A stretch of 64,000 bases of DNA, from the NCBI GenBank assembly GCA_037962975.1, contig CM075671.1:9905001-9969000 (forward strand), read 5' to 3'. The position numbers were made by a program, and so were the translations under genes. Position 1 is the first letter of the stretch; every line of letters starts with the position of its first letter. A model generated the notes under the pieces. The model saw only the letters and a program-made list of their open reading frames with translations. It made no database searches and was not told the DNA's origin. This document shows, one piece after another, positions 24,041 through 37,189 of the stretch. The stretch comes from Clitoria ternatea (taxonomy: Eukaryota > Streptophyta > Magnoliopsida > Fabales > Fabaceae).

Positions 24041-24554
24041 TAAAGTCATCTTTATCTCATGTTTTCATGTTATTCTCAGTCCATTTTATGCACATGTGAC
24101 ATAAAACAAATAGTCAAGTAAAGATGGTTTTTGATTTTTTAAAGAAGACTAGAGTTTGTATACATTACTATTGTCATCGATTTCATCATATACATGTTGA
24201 TAATATTTTTTTAAAAAACAAAAGAGTTGTTGTATACATTATTGATTACCACTTATACATGTTGATAATATTTGTGTGTATGCCTTATTATGACTAGAGG
24301 TGTAAGTTTTAAAGAATGCTCCTCAAGATTATTGGTATTCCTATAGTAGCTTTACAATACAAATAAAACAAGATTGACATTTGCTATGATTAGACTGGTT
24401 GGACAATAATTTGTTTTATTTGTTTATTAACAATGTTATAATATCCTTATACTTCACATAAAGCAGCTATAACAGTTGCTATGATTAGAGAGATTTGGCA
24501 ATAATTTATTAATATATTATATTACTCAATAAAGCTGTTTATTTGCTTTTAGAC

Positions 24555-26923
24555 ATGGCACGAAAGGTAAATGATATTGATGAAATCAACAATACAAAGG
24601 AAACATGGAAACTGTGCGTAAGAATTGTCAACTTGCGATGTGTTGATAGGCCTCAAAAACCAGCATCCATGGAGTTGATATTTATGGATAAAAAGGTAAT
24701 GTTATATTTGTTACTATATTGTCTGAAACATTATTTGTTTAAAATTTGAATATAATTTGAGCTATTGGCCTTATATTTATGTACAGGGAGATAAAATATT
24801 GGCTATTGTACCAAGCTGGTGTTTTGATAATTGGAAATCTCAACTCCAAGAGGGCAAGAAATATATTGTTCAAAATTTTGAGGTTGAAGATTATACCAGC
24901 CAATATAAAATATCCAACCATCGTTATAAGTTATGCTTTACAAAAGGAACAATTGCACAACAAATTGATACTCTTGAGATACCAGAATATATTTATCATT
25001 TTACTAGCTTTGAGGACATCATATTTGGGAATGCTTGCCCAGATGTATTAGTGGGTAATAATGATTTTTATTTGAAATTTATTTATAATCTGTTATTAAA
25101 CTTAATTACAAAAGCTTACTTTTCTTTTGTTAATTAAACAGATGTGATTGGTGAATTTGTTGCTGTAGAACAATATCAATGGACATCTCCAAAGAATTTT
25201 GCGGTGATCAGGATGAAAAACCATAGGTCAATGAGTAAAAAGTTGTGAACCAGTATTGCTTCATTTTTTAAAAATTTTGTTATTAAATAAAAATTTGTTA
25301 TTTAACGTATTATACTTTTCCTTTTCTAATCAAAGGGGCAATACATTAAGTTGCACTCTTTGGGAAGAATATGCAAAGCAGCTTAAAAATTTCTTGGACA
25401 AGACTGAATGTGGACCCATAGTGATAGTGCTTACACTAGCAAAAATAAGACACTCAAAAGGTTACTAAACTATCATTTTATATTATAAATATATTTATTT
25501 GATTTTTACATATATTACATGTAACCTTTTAAAATTTTTGTTAGGAATGGATCAAATCAGCATTCAGAATTCCATGTATGCCTCAAAGCTGCTAATTAAT
25601 GAGGACATATTTGAGATTCGTGAATACAAGAAGAGGTATAAAGAATATCCTTCTCTCTAACTTGATTTATCTGTTTACTGTGCTAATTTTATTTTGAATT
25701 GCAGTTTGGATCCATCACAGGAGTCTTATAGTCAGAAAATCACCTCACTCCCTTCAGCTTCTCAACTTTCCACTGAAGACATTTTTCCAAAATGCAGAAA
25801 TTAGAAGTTTAATGGAAATTAATGAACTCAATCAGGTTTTATTTATTATTTATTTATACATTACTATTTGTAATTAAATTGGTCTTATTAATTGCCTCTA
25901 TCAAATAGACTAAAATATAACAATAAATTTATTTTTTGTAGAGGAAGTGTTATTTAACTGTGGCAAAGATTGACAAAATATGTGTTGCAAATGGATGGTG
26001 CTATGAAGCATGTAGTAAGTGCAACAAGAAAGCAAATCCAGAACATGTACCATATAACTGTCAAAGTTGTGGGACAAAAATATTACAAACAATAGTAAGG
26101 TTATTAGTAACCTTACATCCTTCTAAAAATCTAGAATTTATTTATGACACTTGACAATTTCCTTAAGTGGACGGATTTTTTTTATAAACAGGTTTAAGTT
26201 AGAGGTATTGGTTTCGTATGATGAAGCAAGATCAAGGTTTGTCTTGTAGGATGAAAATTGCATTCAATTGGTTAAGCAAAATGCATCTGAACTTAGAAAA
26301 CAACAGATTTTGGTATGCATATATCATTTTTTTCCCACACAAGACAATCAATTAATCAAAATAATTAATGAAATCTTTATTTTTTTGACTCTTTTTTTTG
26401 TAGGAAGGTGAGCTGGATCTAATGTCTATCCCTGAACCTATTGATAGTATCTTAGGGAAACAATTGGCTTTTAAGATTAAAGTTCAACCAGCATACAAGC
26501 AACACTCCGTGCTAAATTTCTCAGAGGATGTTCATATAATAGATTCTATCATACAACAAATTTCAAAGTCTGAGGTGTGTATACATCATGTAATGTTTTT
26601 AATAAACATGATTTGAACATTTTTTAACTTTAAATTTAACTAAATTTTAGGGTGTTCTAAAAACTGATAAAGGCAAATCAACTGTGGAGCCACTGTTTGA
26701 GCAAGATATATTTGAAACTGTAAGTTAAAATAGATATATTTATATGGTTCAATTTCTTATTTAAATTCATTATACAAGTGTTGAATCTCATTCATTCTTT
26801 TTAATGTGGCAGCAATCTTTATCTGCTACATCAGATTTTGATCCCCAAACAGGATTTTCAACACCTGCAAAGAGAGTATCTTCTGAAATGCAACATGATG
26901 ATGTGCTCGAAGACTTAACTTAA
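24555..26923 (+). pseudogene. Replication protein A 70-kDa subunit (RPA1)-like gene relic, 11 exons
   Basis: Exons: 24555-24695, 24787-25054, 25142-25226, 25336-25460, 25545-25635, 25705-25835, 25942-26099, 26192-26312, 26404-26574, 26651-26719, 26813-26923, all GT-AG. Together they would give about 490 codons. Domains in order: an N-terminal OB/DUF223-like region (exons 1-2; WKLCVRIVNLRCVDRP, then FTSFEDII), a second OB fold (exons 3-5; TLWEEYAKQL), and the C-terminal RPA zinc-ribbon domain with CSKC and CQSC in exon 7. Two lesions: the frame slips at a T5 run (25782-25786) in exon 6, leading to a stop within 20 bases, and exon 8 has an in-frame TAG at 26247-26249. RPA70 binds single-stranded DNA; shortened RPA1-like genes are common cargo of plant Helitrons. 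An acceptor site (TTTTAG) just before the ATG suggests a 5' UTR intron. Host-gene or Helitron origin is not settled. Confidence 0.85.
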
Positions 26924-27362
26924 AGTCAACTTTCTACCTCTAAAATAACAAAGCACATAAAAACTGAATGAATAGTTTCTTATGATTAGGTAAATCAGTA
27001 TATTTTGGATAGTACTTAGTATTTGTTTTGTAATTATACTAATTAATATACTTTAAAACCAAACTGACTGTGAAGAACATACAAGCACGAATATGTTGGT
27101 TTTGATATTTGACAACTGCTGGTCTGTTAATTAATTATGTGTGTTCACTTTTTGTATGAAAAGCATTAAGTTGTTTTGTTGTATCATTCTGCCACTCATA
27201 AAATTATAAGCTTTCCTTTTTTCTGTTACAAGAAAGTACTGTTAAATATGTATATTAGCAAGGTATTATTAAAATAATTGCAATGGTATTAACTCTTAAC
27301 TTAAGGAAGGAGATATCATATATGGAAATAGGTATTAACTCTTTTTTTCCCTCAGTCGATCT

Positions 27363-27745
27363 CTTTCGCCCTCAGTCACTCTCTGACTCCCTCTCTGCAG
27401 TCTCTTTTTCCCTCACATGTTGTCTCACTCCATCACTCGACCCTTTATTCACTCGGTCACTCTTTTAATAAGGAAATTAATCTTATATTTTAATTACTAA
27501 ACTAATCTTATATTTTAAATAAATATGTTATTTATTATTTCTTCTATACCATCACAATAATACTCAAACTTACTAAATTTAACTCAAAACTAATTGGGTC
27601 ATTGCTTTTTCAAAATTCAATTAATTCATGCAAATTCTAGGTCAATTCAAAAATTGTGATGAATCTCTGTGTACACTGAAAGATGGAGAAAAAGAACGAG
27701 TGAATGAAACGAGTAAAAGAGATACCGAGTGGATGAGAGACCGAG
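27363..27745. repeat. Right copy of the duplicated segment flanking the RPA-like relic
   Basis: It matches 22507-22695 in two blocks, 27363-27440 and 27637-27745. About 195 bp of AT-rich sequence lies between them. The two copies stand about 4.85 kb apart in direct orientation. Confidence 0.85.
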
Positions 27746-28000
27746 AAAGACTGAGAAAGAGTTAGGGGTGAGGGAACCGAGAGGGTGAAAGAACCGAGAC
27801 AGTGACATAACGAGAGTGGATCAAACAACAAGTAAAAGAGATCGGGTGAGGGTAAGAGACTGAGTGAGAAGTCAGGGAATCGAGAGAGAGAGACACAAGA
27901 GAAAGAGAGACCGAGAGGGAGAGATGAGTGAAAGAGATTGAGTGACGAACGATAGAGTGAAAGAACGACACTGGAAATTTGACTGTCCGCGACTTGGAGC
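27745..28000. repeat. GA-rich low-complexity tract
   Basis: Dense repeats of GAGAGACCGAGA, GTGAAAGAG and related purine words. Long minus-strand open frames here (Ser/Leu/Phe-rich) are translations of this tract and not supported as genes. Confidence 0.75.
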
Positions 28001-28354
28001 ATGATTGGAGACGATAGCCAAATAATGATAGGCAGATAATGATCCGTGTTTGGCTCTGGAAACCCAGTCGGAAATATGTCATCTTTGGCTCTGAATACGA
28101 TAGCCAGATAATGATCCGTGTTTTGCCCACTTATAGAAAATAAATATATTATAATATGATGATATCAAATACAAATCTTGAAATTTTAATTATAATTAGA
28201 ATATTTATTAATTTTTTTATTGAGATATAGTCAGAATGATATGTTAGCTAAAAAAATCTTTAATCTATTAAATTCATATTTAAATGGTAGTTATATTTAA
28301 TTATTAATTAGTAAATCCATATAAATCATATGTAAGGTGTTCCTTCAGGCGCAC

Positions 28355-29476
28355 CTACACCCGGAATTCTTTCACTCGCGCATTTTCAAGAACCCTTGGG
28401 TCGGCTTCAACACCTGTCGGGTTCTCTACTGGCTCGGGAGGAGATACCACTTGTCCATCCATCACAACCTTGAACGGATCGAGGCCTTCAAAATTTAGCT
28501 CAATGGAAGGGTTTAGAGCTGAGATCTGCTCCTTACAAAGCTCAAAGGCCTCGACATATTGAATTGCCACATCCTGTTGAGCTACAGCCAGATCCTCTTG
28601 TGACTTTACTTTCAGGGACTCCAATTTTGAATTTACCACTCGGAGTACCGCCTCCAATTCCTGTTTCTGAAGGGTTAGGGCGTTGGACGATTCCTCAATC
28701 TCAGCAACCTTGCTCTCCCAGTACGAACAGTTTTCCTCAGAGATCGCCAATCGGGACTCTGCAGAATCTCTCTCGTCCCGAGCGGATTTCAACTCCTCCT
28801 CTGACCTCTTCATAGTATCCTTCATCAGGGTCACCAACTTCCTGAGCTCCTTAACCCGATCGATTTCTTTCTGCTTCTTCTCCTCTAACGTCTCCTTTTC
28901 CTTTTTCAAGGACTCGTTTTTGGAAGCCAACTCTGCCAATAATTTTTCCCGATCAAATAAACGTTTTTCTAGACCTCGTGACATAGAGGAAAGACGTAAG
29001 CCGAACATCTCCAGTGCTTGACACATAGCAACAGGGTTATTGGAGGTATATTTTTCTTCGTCTTCCTTGAAGAAAATTGTCTGATCCACAAATGGGCCAA
29101 TGGGAAACCGAACATCCCACAAAGAATATGCTAGAGTCTCCTCCGAAACCTGAGACCCATGAATGAATGTTTCCCACAAACTCTCAGAGTCATCTGAAAG
29201 ACATGGGATAGCGCTGGCTATCAATTCAGCCGAGCCAAGAGGAGATGGATTTGAAGAAGAAGGTGTAGCATGAGCTCTTTTAACAAATCGACTACGAGTC
29301 TCCAGAGGCGGAACGTCTTCCGTCTCAGCATCGGTAACCAAAATCGTCTCGGTAAAAGGAAAGGCCTGAGGAACTGAAGACGGTTCCCTCCCAACCTCGG
29401 TAGCGGTATTATCAGAACGAGGCTTTTTATTCACCCGTCTAGCCTCAGCTTCCAGTTGTGAAGAAACAGTTGTCAA
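28355..29476 (-). pseudogene. 5'-truncated coiled-coil ORF, plant retroelement-type protein
   Basis: About 373 codons are open on the minus strand, ending at TAG (28355-28357). The first codon at 29476 is TTG, not ATG, and upstream codons stay open only to a TAG near 29503, so there is no proper start. Residues ~1-90 are polar and low in complexity. Residues ~95-165 (WETFIHGSQVSEE, LAYSLWDVRFPIGP) are more conserved-looking, ~168-305 is a long Glu/Lys/Leu coiled coil, and the tail holds ALNPSIELNFEGLDPF. The layout resembles the coiled-coil proteins of plant LTR elements annotated as putative gypsy-type transposon proteins or the extra ORF of Ogre/Tat elements; this is my recollection. An acceptor-like TTGTAG at the 5' edge suggests a lost upstream exon. 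Confidence 0.5.
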
Positions 29477-29509
29477 AGGAGTGGCAGCTCCGCAATTACT
29501 CTACAACTG

Positions 29510-30600
29510 ACTCATCACTCGATCCGTCGTGAGTCAGTTAAATCATTCCAGACCGACCCCACATTCGATCAGTCTTTCACTCGACTAAACAATTCCAAGA
29601 CCCACCATCACTCGATCAGTTTTCCACTCGGTAAACTTATTACAAAGCCGACTCCCTCTCTTTTTCACACGACTGAAGTTATTCCAGAGTACTTCTGGTC
29701 AACACACCATATATCCCCCAATCGGTCCATCCTCACTCGGAACTACACACACGGAGGGACTCCACTCGGAACAAGTTACTTTCAACTCGAAAGTTTCCAC
29801 TCGCAACTACACTGCTCGGGATATCATACAGGAAGACCTCTCACTCGGAATTATATCCACTCCCTTACTCGGAAGGTCCACATTCGGACATAGGTCACTC
29901 AGAATTTCAATGCGAGATATTGAACAACGAACATTTGAGCAAGCTACCTTGCCTCACCCTGAGATGAGAGGGAATGTCGATTTTACTCGAATCCTGGACC
30001 TGATCTTTAATCCTACACCGGTTAATGATGCAAATTCACCATTACTTAAATTGATTTCAAAACTCCCATTCGAACAGAACTTGTCCAGGATCTCACCCAT
30101 TCTCCGTTCACTCATCTCGCTTGGGCGAATACTATCCCCAACACCCTTCGCTCGGGCGGATTTTGTCCAGTGGCTACCCCTGATTCTATTAACAATCCCA
30201 CTTGGGCAAAATGGCCATTCGCCTGAGCGAATTTGAGCCAGTAGCAAATCCCATTTACTACAACAATATCGCTCGGGCGACATTCTCACTCGCTTGAGGG
30301 AGTTCTGCAGAATCCCTGCAGGAAATACAAAATTATACACCATCATATATCACATGTGAGGCATATACATCTCGATCCAACCACTCTCACTCGGAAGTTC
30401 TCATTAAACGTCAAATTTAGACCTATCCAACGTTCTTACACATTATAAAAGCCATATACCACCCGTTCACACACTCATTCTTATCGATTTACAATTTTCC
30501 TTAAACTACCCGTGCATACTAGTTAGCATATAAACGATTGTGACCACAATTTTTGAGAACTCGAGCGCCAACAAAAAGGGAAAAATGCTGGTTACTAAAA
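29510..30600 (-). other. Possible untranslated leader of a gypsy-type element, with CGCTTGGGCGA words
   Basis: The stretch upstream of the coiled-coil ORF has many CACTCGG/CTCGGAA words and, at 30110-30300, the CGCTTGGGCGA family also seen at 22740-22920. On the minus strand TGGCGCTCGAGTTCTC (30555-30570) resembles the TGGCGC start of some gypsy primer-binding sites, but no LTR end CA sits directly before it. Weakly supported. Confidence 0.3.
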
Positions 30601-33600
30601 AAAGGTAGTTTAGGGAGGGTCACATCATCTGTCGAGTTGCACCCACTTTTCTTTTATTTTTTTTATTTTTCTGTTTGTTATGTAGTTACGAAAATAAGGT
30701 ATGAAAATAAAAAAATTTAAAGTTAATATTAATCTTTTATACCATTCGAAACAAGCAAAACTTTGTTCGACAGTAATATTTTTTAAGGTTAATCAAATGA
30801 GGTTTGACCAACCCTAATTTTTAACCAAACAATGATTTAATTTTCTATGCAACTAAGCATAGGTTACTTTAATCAGGAATCAGGGGGAACTCTTAAAACC
30901 TATTAAGGAGAGGTGAAATTTTAGAATTGATTGAATAAACATGAAATAAGAAAAACAAAAAGCAGTATCAAAAGAAAATAATATATGATGCTATATATAT
31001 AATCAATTCTTCATTTTCACGCATACATACAAGGTTATCAACTCTTGAATTCCTTTATCAAGAAAGAGACTAAAAATTAGAAAAGGATTGGGACAATAAT
31101 TGAAATATTTGTCAACAGACATACACACTGTTAATTTAAAATTGGTCAAAATATACGCTTATTTTATATTTTAATCTGGTATTAAATATTTTTTTTATCT
31201 TAATCTAACCTCTTGTATTTTAAAATGGTTCCATTAATAAAAGTTAAAGCAAGCTTATCTTTTAAAAAATTAGAAACCAATTTGAAATATATTTTTTTAA
31301 CCGGTTTCTATTAGAGCCGATTTAAAAAATATATATTTTAAATCGATGTTGCTTTTAATTTATAGATTTAAAATATACTTTTTGGAATTAAAATATTATA
31401 TAGTAAAAAATGTTTAAAATAGTACACATCCTACCATAACATGTTTAAAAGATCCAAAAACATATCAATCCAAACTAAGTAAAATAAGAAAAATGCCAAT
31501 TTTTCACACTAAAAAAGTTTTTAAAATATACAAAAATATACCACAAATCAATTTTTTGATCGGTTTGGTTGTAGTTCGGAAATAGTGAAAACTCCAATTT
31601 CCAATCTGGCCCGTCTAACTAACTGGTCATATCTGATTCTAACAACCATAAGTACGACTACTACAACACTACTTGATAGCTCGAGAAACTAACATGGTTA
31701 AAATATAAAGAGGTAAACAAAAATATCAATAACCATAGTTAATGGTAAGTGATACTTCCATTTTAATTTATTTTTGTTTTGTTAATTCTCAAAAAAGTTA
31801 TTTAACATAATTGTAAATTGATTCGTAACATGACCTTTGAATTTTATTAGCAAAAAATTCTATAAAAAATCTCATTTGTTTAAAATCATAAAACTAACTT
31901 GTAATTGGTATATAAATTTGAAGATTTTAATATAAAGTACTTGAATTGACGTACGAAGCATGATATAATGATATTGAACATTACATTTTTGTTTAAGATA
32001 AAAGAAGCATATATGATGGAACGTAAATCTTTCCATGCCTCTTTTTGGAAGGTTGAGGGAAAGTGATAAAACAAATTGTGTTGACAATTTTCAACCCCGT
32101 TCCGTTCGGTTCCACGCCACCTACGTTGTTTCACTGAAAGGGAAAGGGATAAAGATTCTTTAGGTTTACATACTGTTGTTATCAAAATTAAATCGATCTG
32201 ATCGGTTTGACCAGTTGAATCATGAATAAGTTAAGTGATTGATTTGAGTCAATTTTTTTATACTACCAATTTAATCACGGATTAACGTCTGTTTGATCAT
32301 AATTTATTTGAACTGATGTGTTTATCGGTTCAATCCGGTTTTGAAAACATTATTAAAAACATTAAATATTGATATAGAATCTGCGAATGTTTTTCTATGC
32401 GTGCAAACAACATCCAGAACCAAAAATACCTAAACGAGATTCCTATTCTGTGTTAATATTTCCCCCACGAACCGAGAAAAAGCATTTGTCGAAGGGGAGT
32501 TTTATTTTCTTGAGTTTGAAGTTAATATGATAAGTGATAAAAAGCTTAATATTTAAAGAATTTCGTCTCTTAAACAAGATGAATATAAAGTTTTGTTTTG
32601 ATATTCTTTTGGTGGTTCAATGTGATTAATTTCGGTTGTTTGGGTTATGCTGGTCCCCTCTTTCAATTTGCCAGAATTGCATGGTTCATAAACAAAGGAC
32701 GGTTTCCATCTCATTCAGTACCTGGAGCCATTAAGCAATAAATTAAACATTTTTGGGAGAGTCTTATTCGCATAATTATATATATTCAAGTTACAAATCA
32801 ATTTGATCAGGCAACGATTTAGAATTAACTTTATGGAATGTGACATTAGAATTAACTTTATGGTCCCTTCCAACGGTGTCTGTCGATGTGAAAGTCATAG
32901 TCATTGCTTATTAGGAGGACATTACTTTAAACTCTTATAGTTATTGTCAAGCATAATCCTAATATAAGTTAATTAATACTAATATGGACATTCAAAGTAA
33001 TCCTTGGTTAAGCTTAGTTAGGGTCTTTAGTTGGCTCAATTACACTAACTTTAATAGGCATCGTTGATGTGAGACAACAAGACTAACAGAAAGACATCAT
33101 GTTACATTTGACAACCAATGAACAAAAATAATTGTTTATTTGTCTCACCCAATTGTTACTTGTTAGTCTCTATCTGTTCACCATGTAAACAACTACAAAG
33201 ATAAACTTAATGTTAGTTATTTAGTTTATATCTGTGTTACGATAAAATAAGTCGTTTGGATGAGTTAGTGAAACCTGCTCGTAAAATAAAAAGTGTATAC
33301 CCACCATGAGTCGAAAAATCTTGATCTTTTTCTTGTAAAACTATAAAGACAATAAAAAAAAAACTCAAGTTTATATAGAACTGGTTTTACCCTTTGTAAA
33401 AATAAACAGATTTAAACGTTTTAAATTGAAATCTAAATTAATACGAACCTAGGACCCAATATTCAACCGTAATTAAGTGATTATCCAGATGTAGACGTGG
33501 TAATTAAGCACTGGACAACAATGTTGAATGCAAACACAGGTAGATGACATAATTCGCTACCTAACAATGACAGTTATCTAGTGTTTGTGGATTATATTTT

Positions 33601-33980
33601 GCTTCAAAACATGAGGCAACTATACTATTTTCTTAAAACTGAGTCGTCACTATCCTGTTAAAAGTAGACTAACTACGTACTACAGAATATTGGGTCCAAA
33701 AATTTGTTTGAGTTGTTCTTCTAAGAATAGAATGGAAGCAAAGTTAAATAAACAAATAAAGTCATATTAATTAATCTCAAGCGTGCATTACCATGACACT
33801 ATCAATCTTTTTTCAAGCAATAAAAAAAATTAAAAGTAAGAGATTTGCCTCCAATTAATTAACCACACATATTAAATGTTCGATTGGTTACACATTTTTG
33901 CCTTTGAGTCAATTTTACGACAATCAATATTTTATCGCGGTCTTCAATATGTTATGTAGGAGTAACAAATGTTAGGTTGG
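30600..33980. other. AT-rich intergenic DNA, no gene seen
   Basis: Only short, low-complexity frames occur. Segments near 31310-31580 and 32180-32350 contain several CCGGTTT/TCGGTTTG words of the kind found in old miniature elements, but I found no paired ends. Confidence 0.4.
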
Positions 33981-33989
33981 ATTGGTTTA

Positions 33990-34480
33990 AAATATGAAAA
34001 CTTTATAAATATGTCATATAAAACTTAATCTGGTGTCCATACCGGCCTCATAAGTAAGTAACATCAGAAGAGTAACAACCCGTCAAAAGTAAGAGCCAGA
34101 CCGTCATGACGACCGGCATGATTCGAAGCTGGACATCTGTTACAAAAGCTACCACCATGCCAGAGTCATCAGAAACAAGTGGCCAACTTGCCTTTAAGTA
34201 AAGGCAGCAGATCTGACATGGGTTAAATTACAAGTTGTCGGGGTGTTTTTTTTGCAGAGCATTGACTTAAACATCAGAATGTTTTTTTTTTTTTGCAGAT
34301 ACAACTCCAGTCCGTCCAATTCATTTCGGTTTGAGTTATTCAAGCATTGAAAGAAAGACACAATGTTATTACTGAACCTGTGTTTATATAATACCGGATT
34401 CTCACTAAGCCGGTGTAATACTAGAGTGATTGTGAGATTTGACACCGTTAGCAGAAGGACTTCTTTACCCCGCATACTGA
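33990..34480. mobile_element. Possible LTR-element fragment
   Basis: The segment has more balanced composition than its surroundings. It includes AGAGCATTGACTTAAACATC, then GTTTTTTTTTTTTGCAGATACAACTCC, a phrase style I associate with LTRs of plant retroelements (TGACTT.A.C.TC.GA.TG then TGCAGGTAC). No ends or target duplication were found. Confidence 0.25.
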
Positions 34481-36268
34481 TTAGATCAAAACTATTTTGA
34501 TTTATTATAAAAATAATTAGAGACTGTAACTAAATTTCGAATACTAAGTTAAAAACATTCATAAAGGAAAAGAAATTTTATCATATCTTTGAAAAGTTAA
34601 AAAATAAATATGCAAAATCTAGCATTCTGTTTCATTTAGATTTGTTCCATTTGTTAAATCGGATATAAATCTAATAATTGAAATAATTAAAGTCATATTT
34701 GATTAGTTTTAATCAAATTAGATCTGGTTAGGTATGTAAATTTGAATCAATTTAATTTGTTTAATTTCGATCATTAAGTTTATCAGATCAATGATATATA
34801 TCCTCACCCCTAATGATTTAGGATAAACATAAATCAATTTTAGGAGCTAACTAATGATTATATCTATAATATAATTTTCTAAAAAAAGATAATTATGATT
34901 ATCATAAAATAAAAAAGCTAGCTAATACACACAAATGATCTCCAAGCTATTTTTCCTCCATTTACCAAAAAAATACCTCCAAGAGGATTAGTAAGATTAT
35001 GACTTTGAATATAACATTATATTAAATGATCTTATTATTAAGTATCTTAAAAGTTATTAATTTTAAAATATAAATAAAATATTTTAGTGGTACTTTTAGT
35101 GAATGTATTATGTTTTTTTTCTTTAGAAAATATACGTAGAGGTAGATTTAGCCTACTAAGTCAATCCAGTTCATAAAATAGATTGACAAAAAAATAAAAT
35201 GAATAGTACATTTTGACACTAAAGATATATATAGTTGATATTAATAATCTGTTATTAAAGTTAAAAGCTACATTGTTTTTATGGAAACAAGAAGTATGAA
35301 CTATATGCTTCTCCTTATCCAAATGGCTTAATAATAGAGAATCTGTATTAAAAAACAATGAAAGTAACTTATCTCAAAAGTTAGTCTAATAATTAAAAGT
35401 TACCTCAAATCTTATAAATAAATGAGATATTACATTTGTTGCATGCGAAAGAAATATGTAATTCTTTTTTTTTGTCTGAAATAGGAGAAAGTTTGACAAT
35501 GATACAAAAGAGCATGGCTTTGGTTTCTTGAGCATGAAACGTGCAAATAAGTTGTGCTTTGACTTTGAGGACACTTACAGATAGGTTTGGAAAATGCCTT
35601 GTGATTTAATTGACATATTATATAAGCTAACCTATCAGTAAAAATAAAAACAAAAATTTCATTGTGGATGTTGTGAGTTGCATCAATTATGAACAGATTA
35701 AGGGTTGCAGTTTGCGTGTAAACATGCAAAGATGAATTTGACCACGTAAAGTGTAAACCACACCAAGAAGTAGCATTATCCATGCCCAAATTCCCTTATC
35801 CAAATTCACTATGCTGTAATTGTAAAACGCCGCATAGTTTGACCCATTGACTATGCATTGTTGGTTTTTTCTTCTTCTGTAGATAACGTAAAGGTGATTT
35901 GAAGAATATTGGTACTTATGGAATCTCATGATATCATGATGATGATGATGGAGTTATTGATTTTGTTTAATTGTAAAAACTAAAAAATTTAATGATTAAT
36001 ATTCATCTTACGTATTATTTGAAATAGTCAAAAATCTAATTCGAATTTAACTTAATCAATCGTATAGACATTAATTTCTTTCATTTTCATATTCTTGGTA
36101 GTAACTTCAGCTTCACATGGTATGAAAAAGTAGACAAATAAGTGTTAGTATAGTCTCCGTATTCTTTTGTCAGTGGTTGGAATGCTAATTCCCTCGTGTT
36201 TACACTATGGAGATTGAATTTCCCATTATAAACTTTGAGAATTTAGGTACTAAAATGTGCTGTTAGGT

Positions 36269-36271
<3 letters not shown>

Positions 36272-36319
<48 letters not shown>
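36272..36319. repeat. (AT)24 microsatellite
   Basis: Uninterrupted AT run, the longest in the window. Confidence 0.97.
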
Positions 36320-36323
<4 letters not shown>

Positions 36324-37189
36324 TTTGAAAATTTTGAAAATGGTTGATGGGTTTAGCTTTAAGAGGTGCCCAAATGGGTCAATCCACTTACATGGGCCAC
36401 TTCGATTTGGATTGTAAGTCATGACATCAGCTTGGCCCAATATGCCCCTCCTATATATTAGATTAAAATATTTTAATTTAATTTGACTTAAAAAATAGTT
36501 TTTCAAGCTTAATAAAGCCTAGTTTTATTTTACATAAAAGAGTTTATCTAACCTGTAGAATAATAAGAAAGTAAAAATAAAATTATCTTATTAAAAGTTG
36601 GATAAACATTGCTTAAAAATTATGGTGAGGGAATATTAATGAGATTTTTTAATAATTTTTTAAAATTTCTAAGTTGTATAAACCCTTATTAAAAACCCTC
36701 ACCTTAAACTTTATCAAACTAAAAAAAAGTAATCCAAATTTCATTTTTACTCAAACCCTTTATTTTATCATGGGTTCAGCAAGGTTGAACTATTCCAAAT
36801 TTCATTCATACTCAAATCTCCTTGTTAGCTTCTAATTTGAAAATAGTCGAAGAATTGATGATGTGAAAAATATGAGAATTAATAAACCAAAATTCAATTT
36901 TTTAAAACATTTCAACAAAGTGCTAAAGTGGCCAGAATATGGGCTCAAGACCAAAAGCCCAATCCACTAGCCCTAAATACTTGGTAGCCGAATCATCTTT
37001 ACCCAAAACTTTAAGTATTGGATATATAAATCTATTATCATTATCTTCCAATAACTCCGTTTTAAAAAATCTTCCAATAATTTATTTGAAAATACTCTTC
37101 ACAACTATTAGATTTCGTATTACTTCCAATAACCGATGATTTTTCACAAACAGACCCTATATATGCAGAAATAGATTTTTTGAAATTTT

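Noticed and set aside
27637..28130. Two ~120-codon minus-strand frames rich in Ser, Leu and Phe
   Set aside because: They are translations of a GA-rich low-complexity tract.
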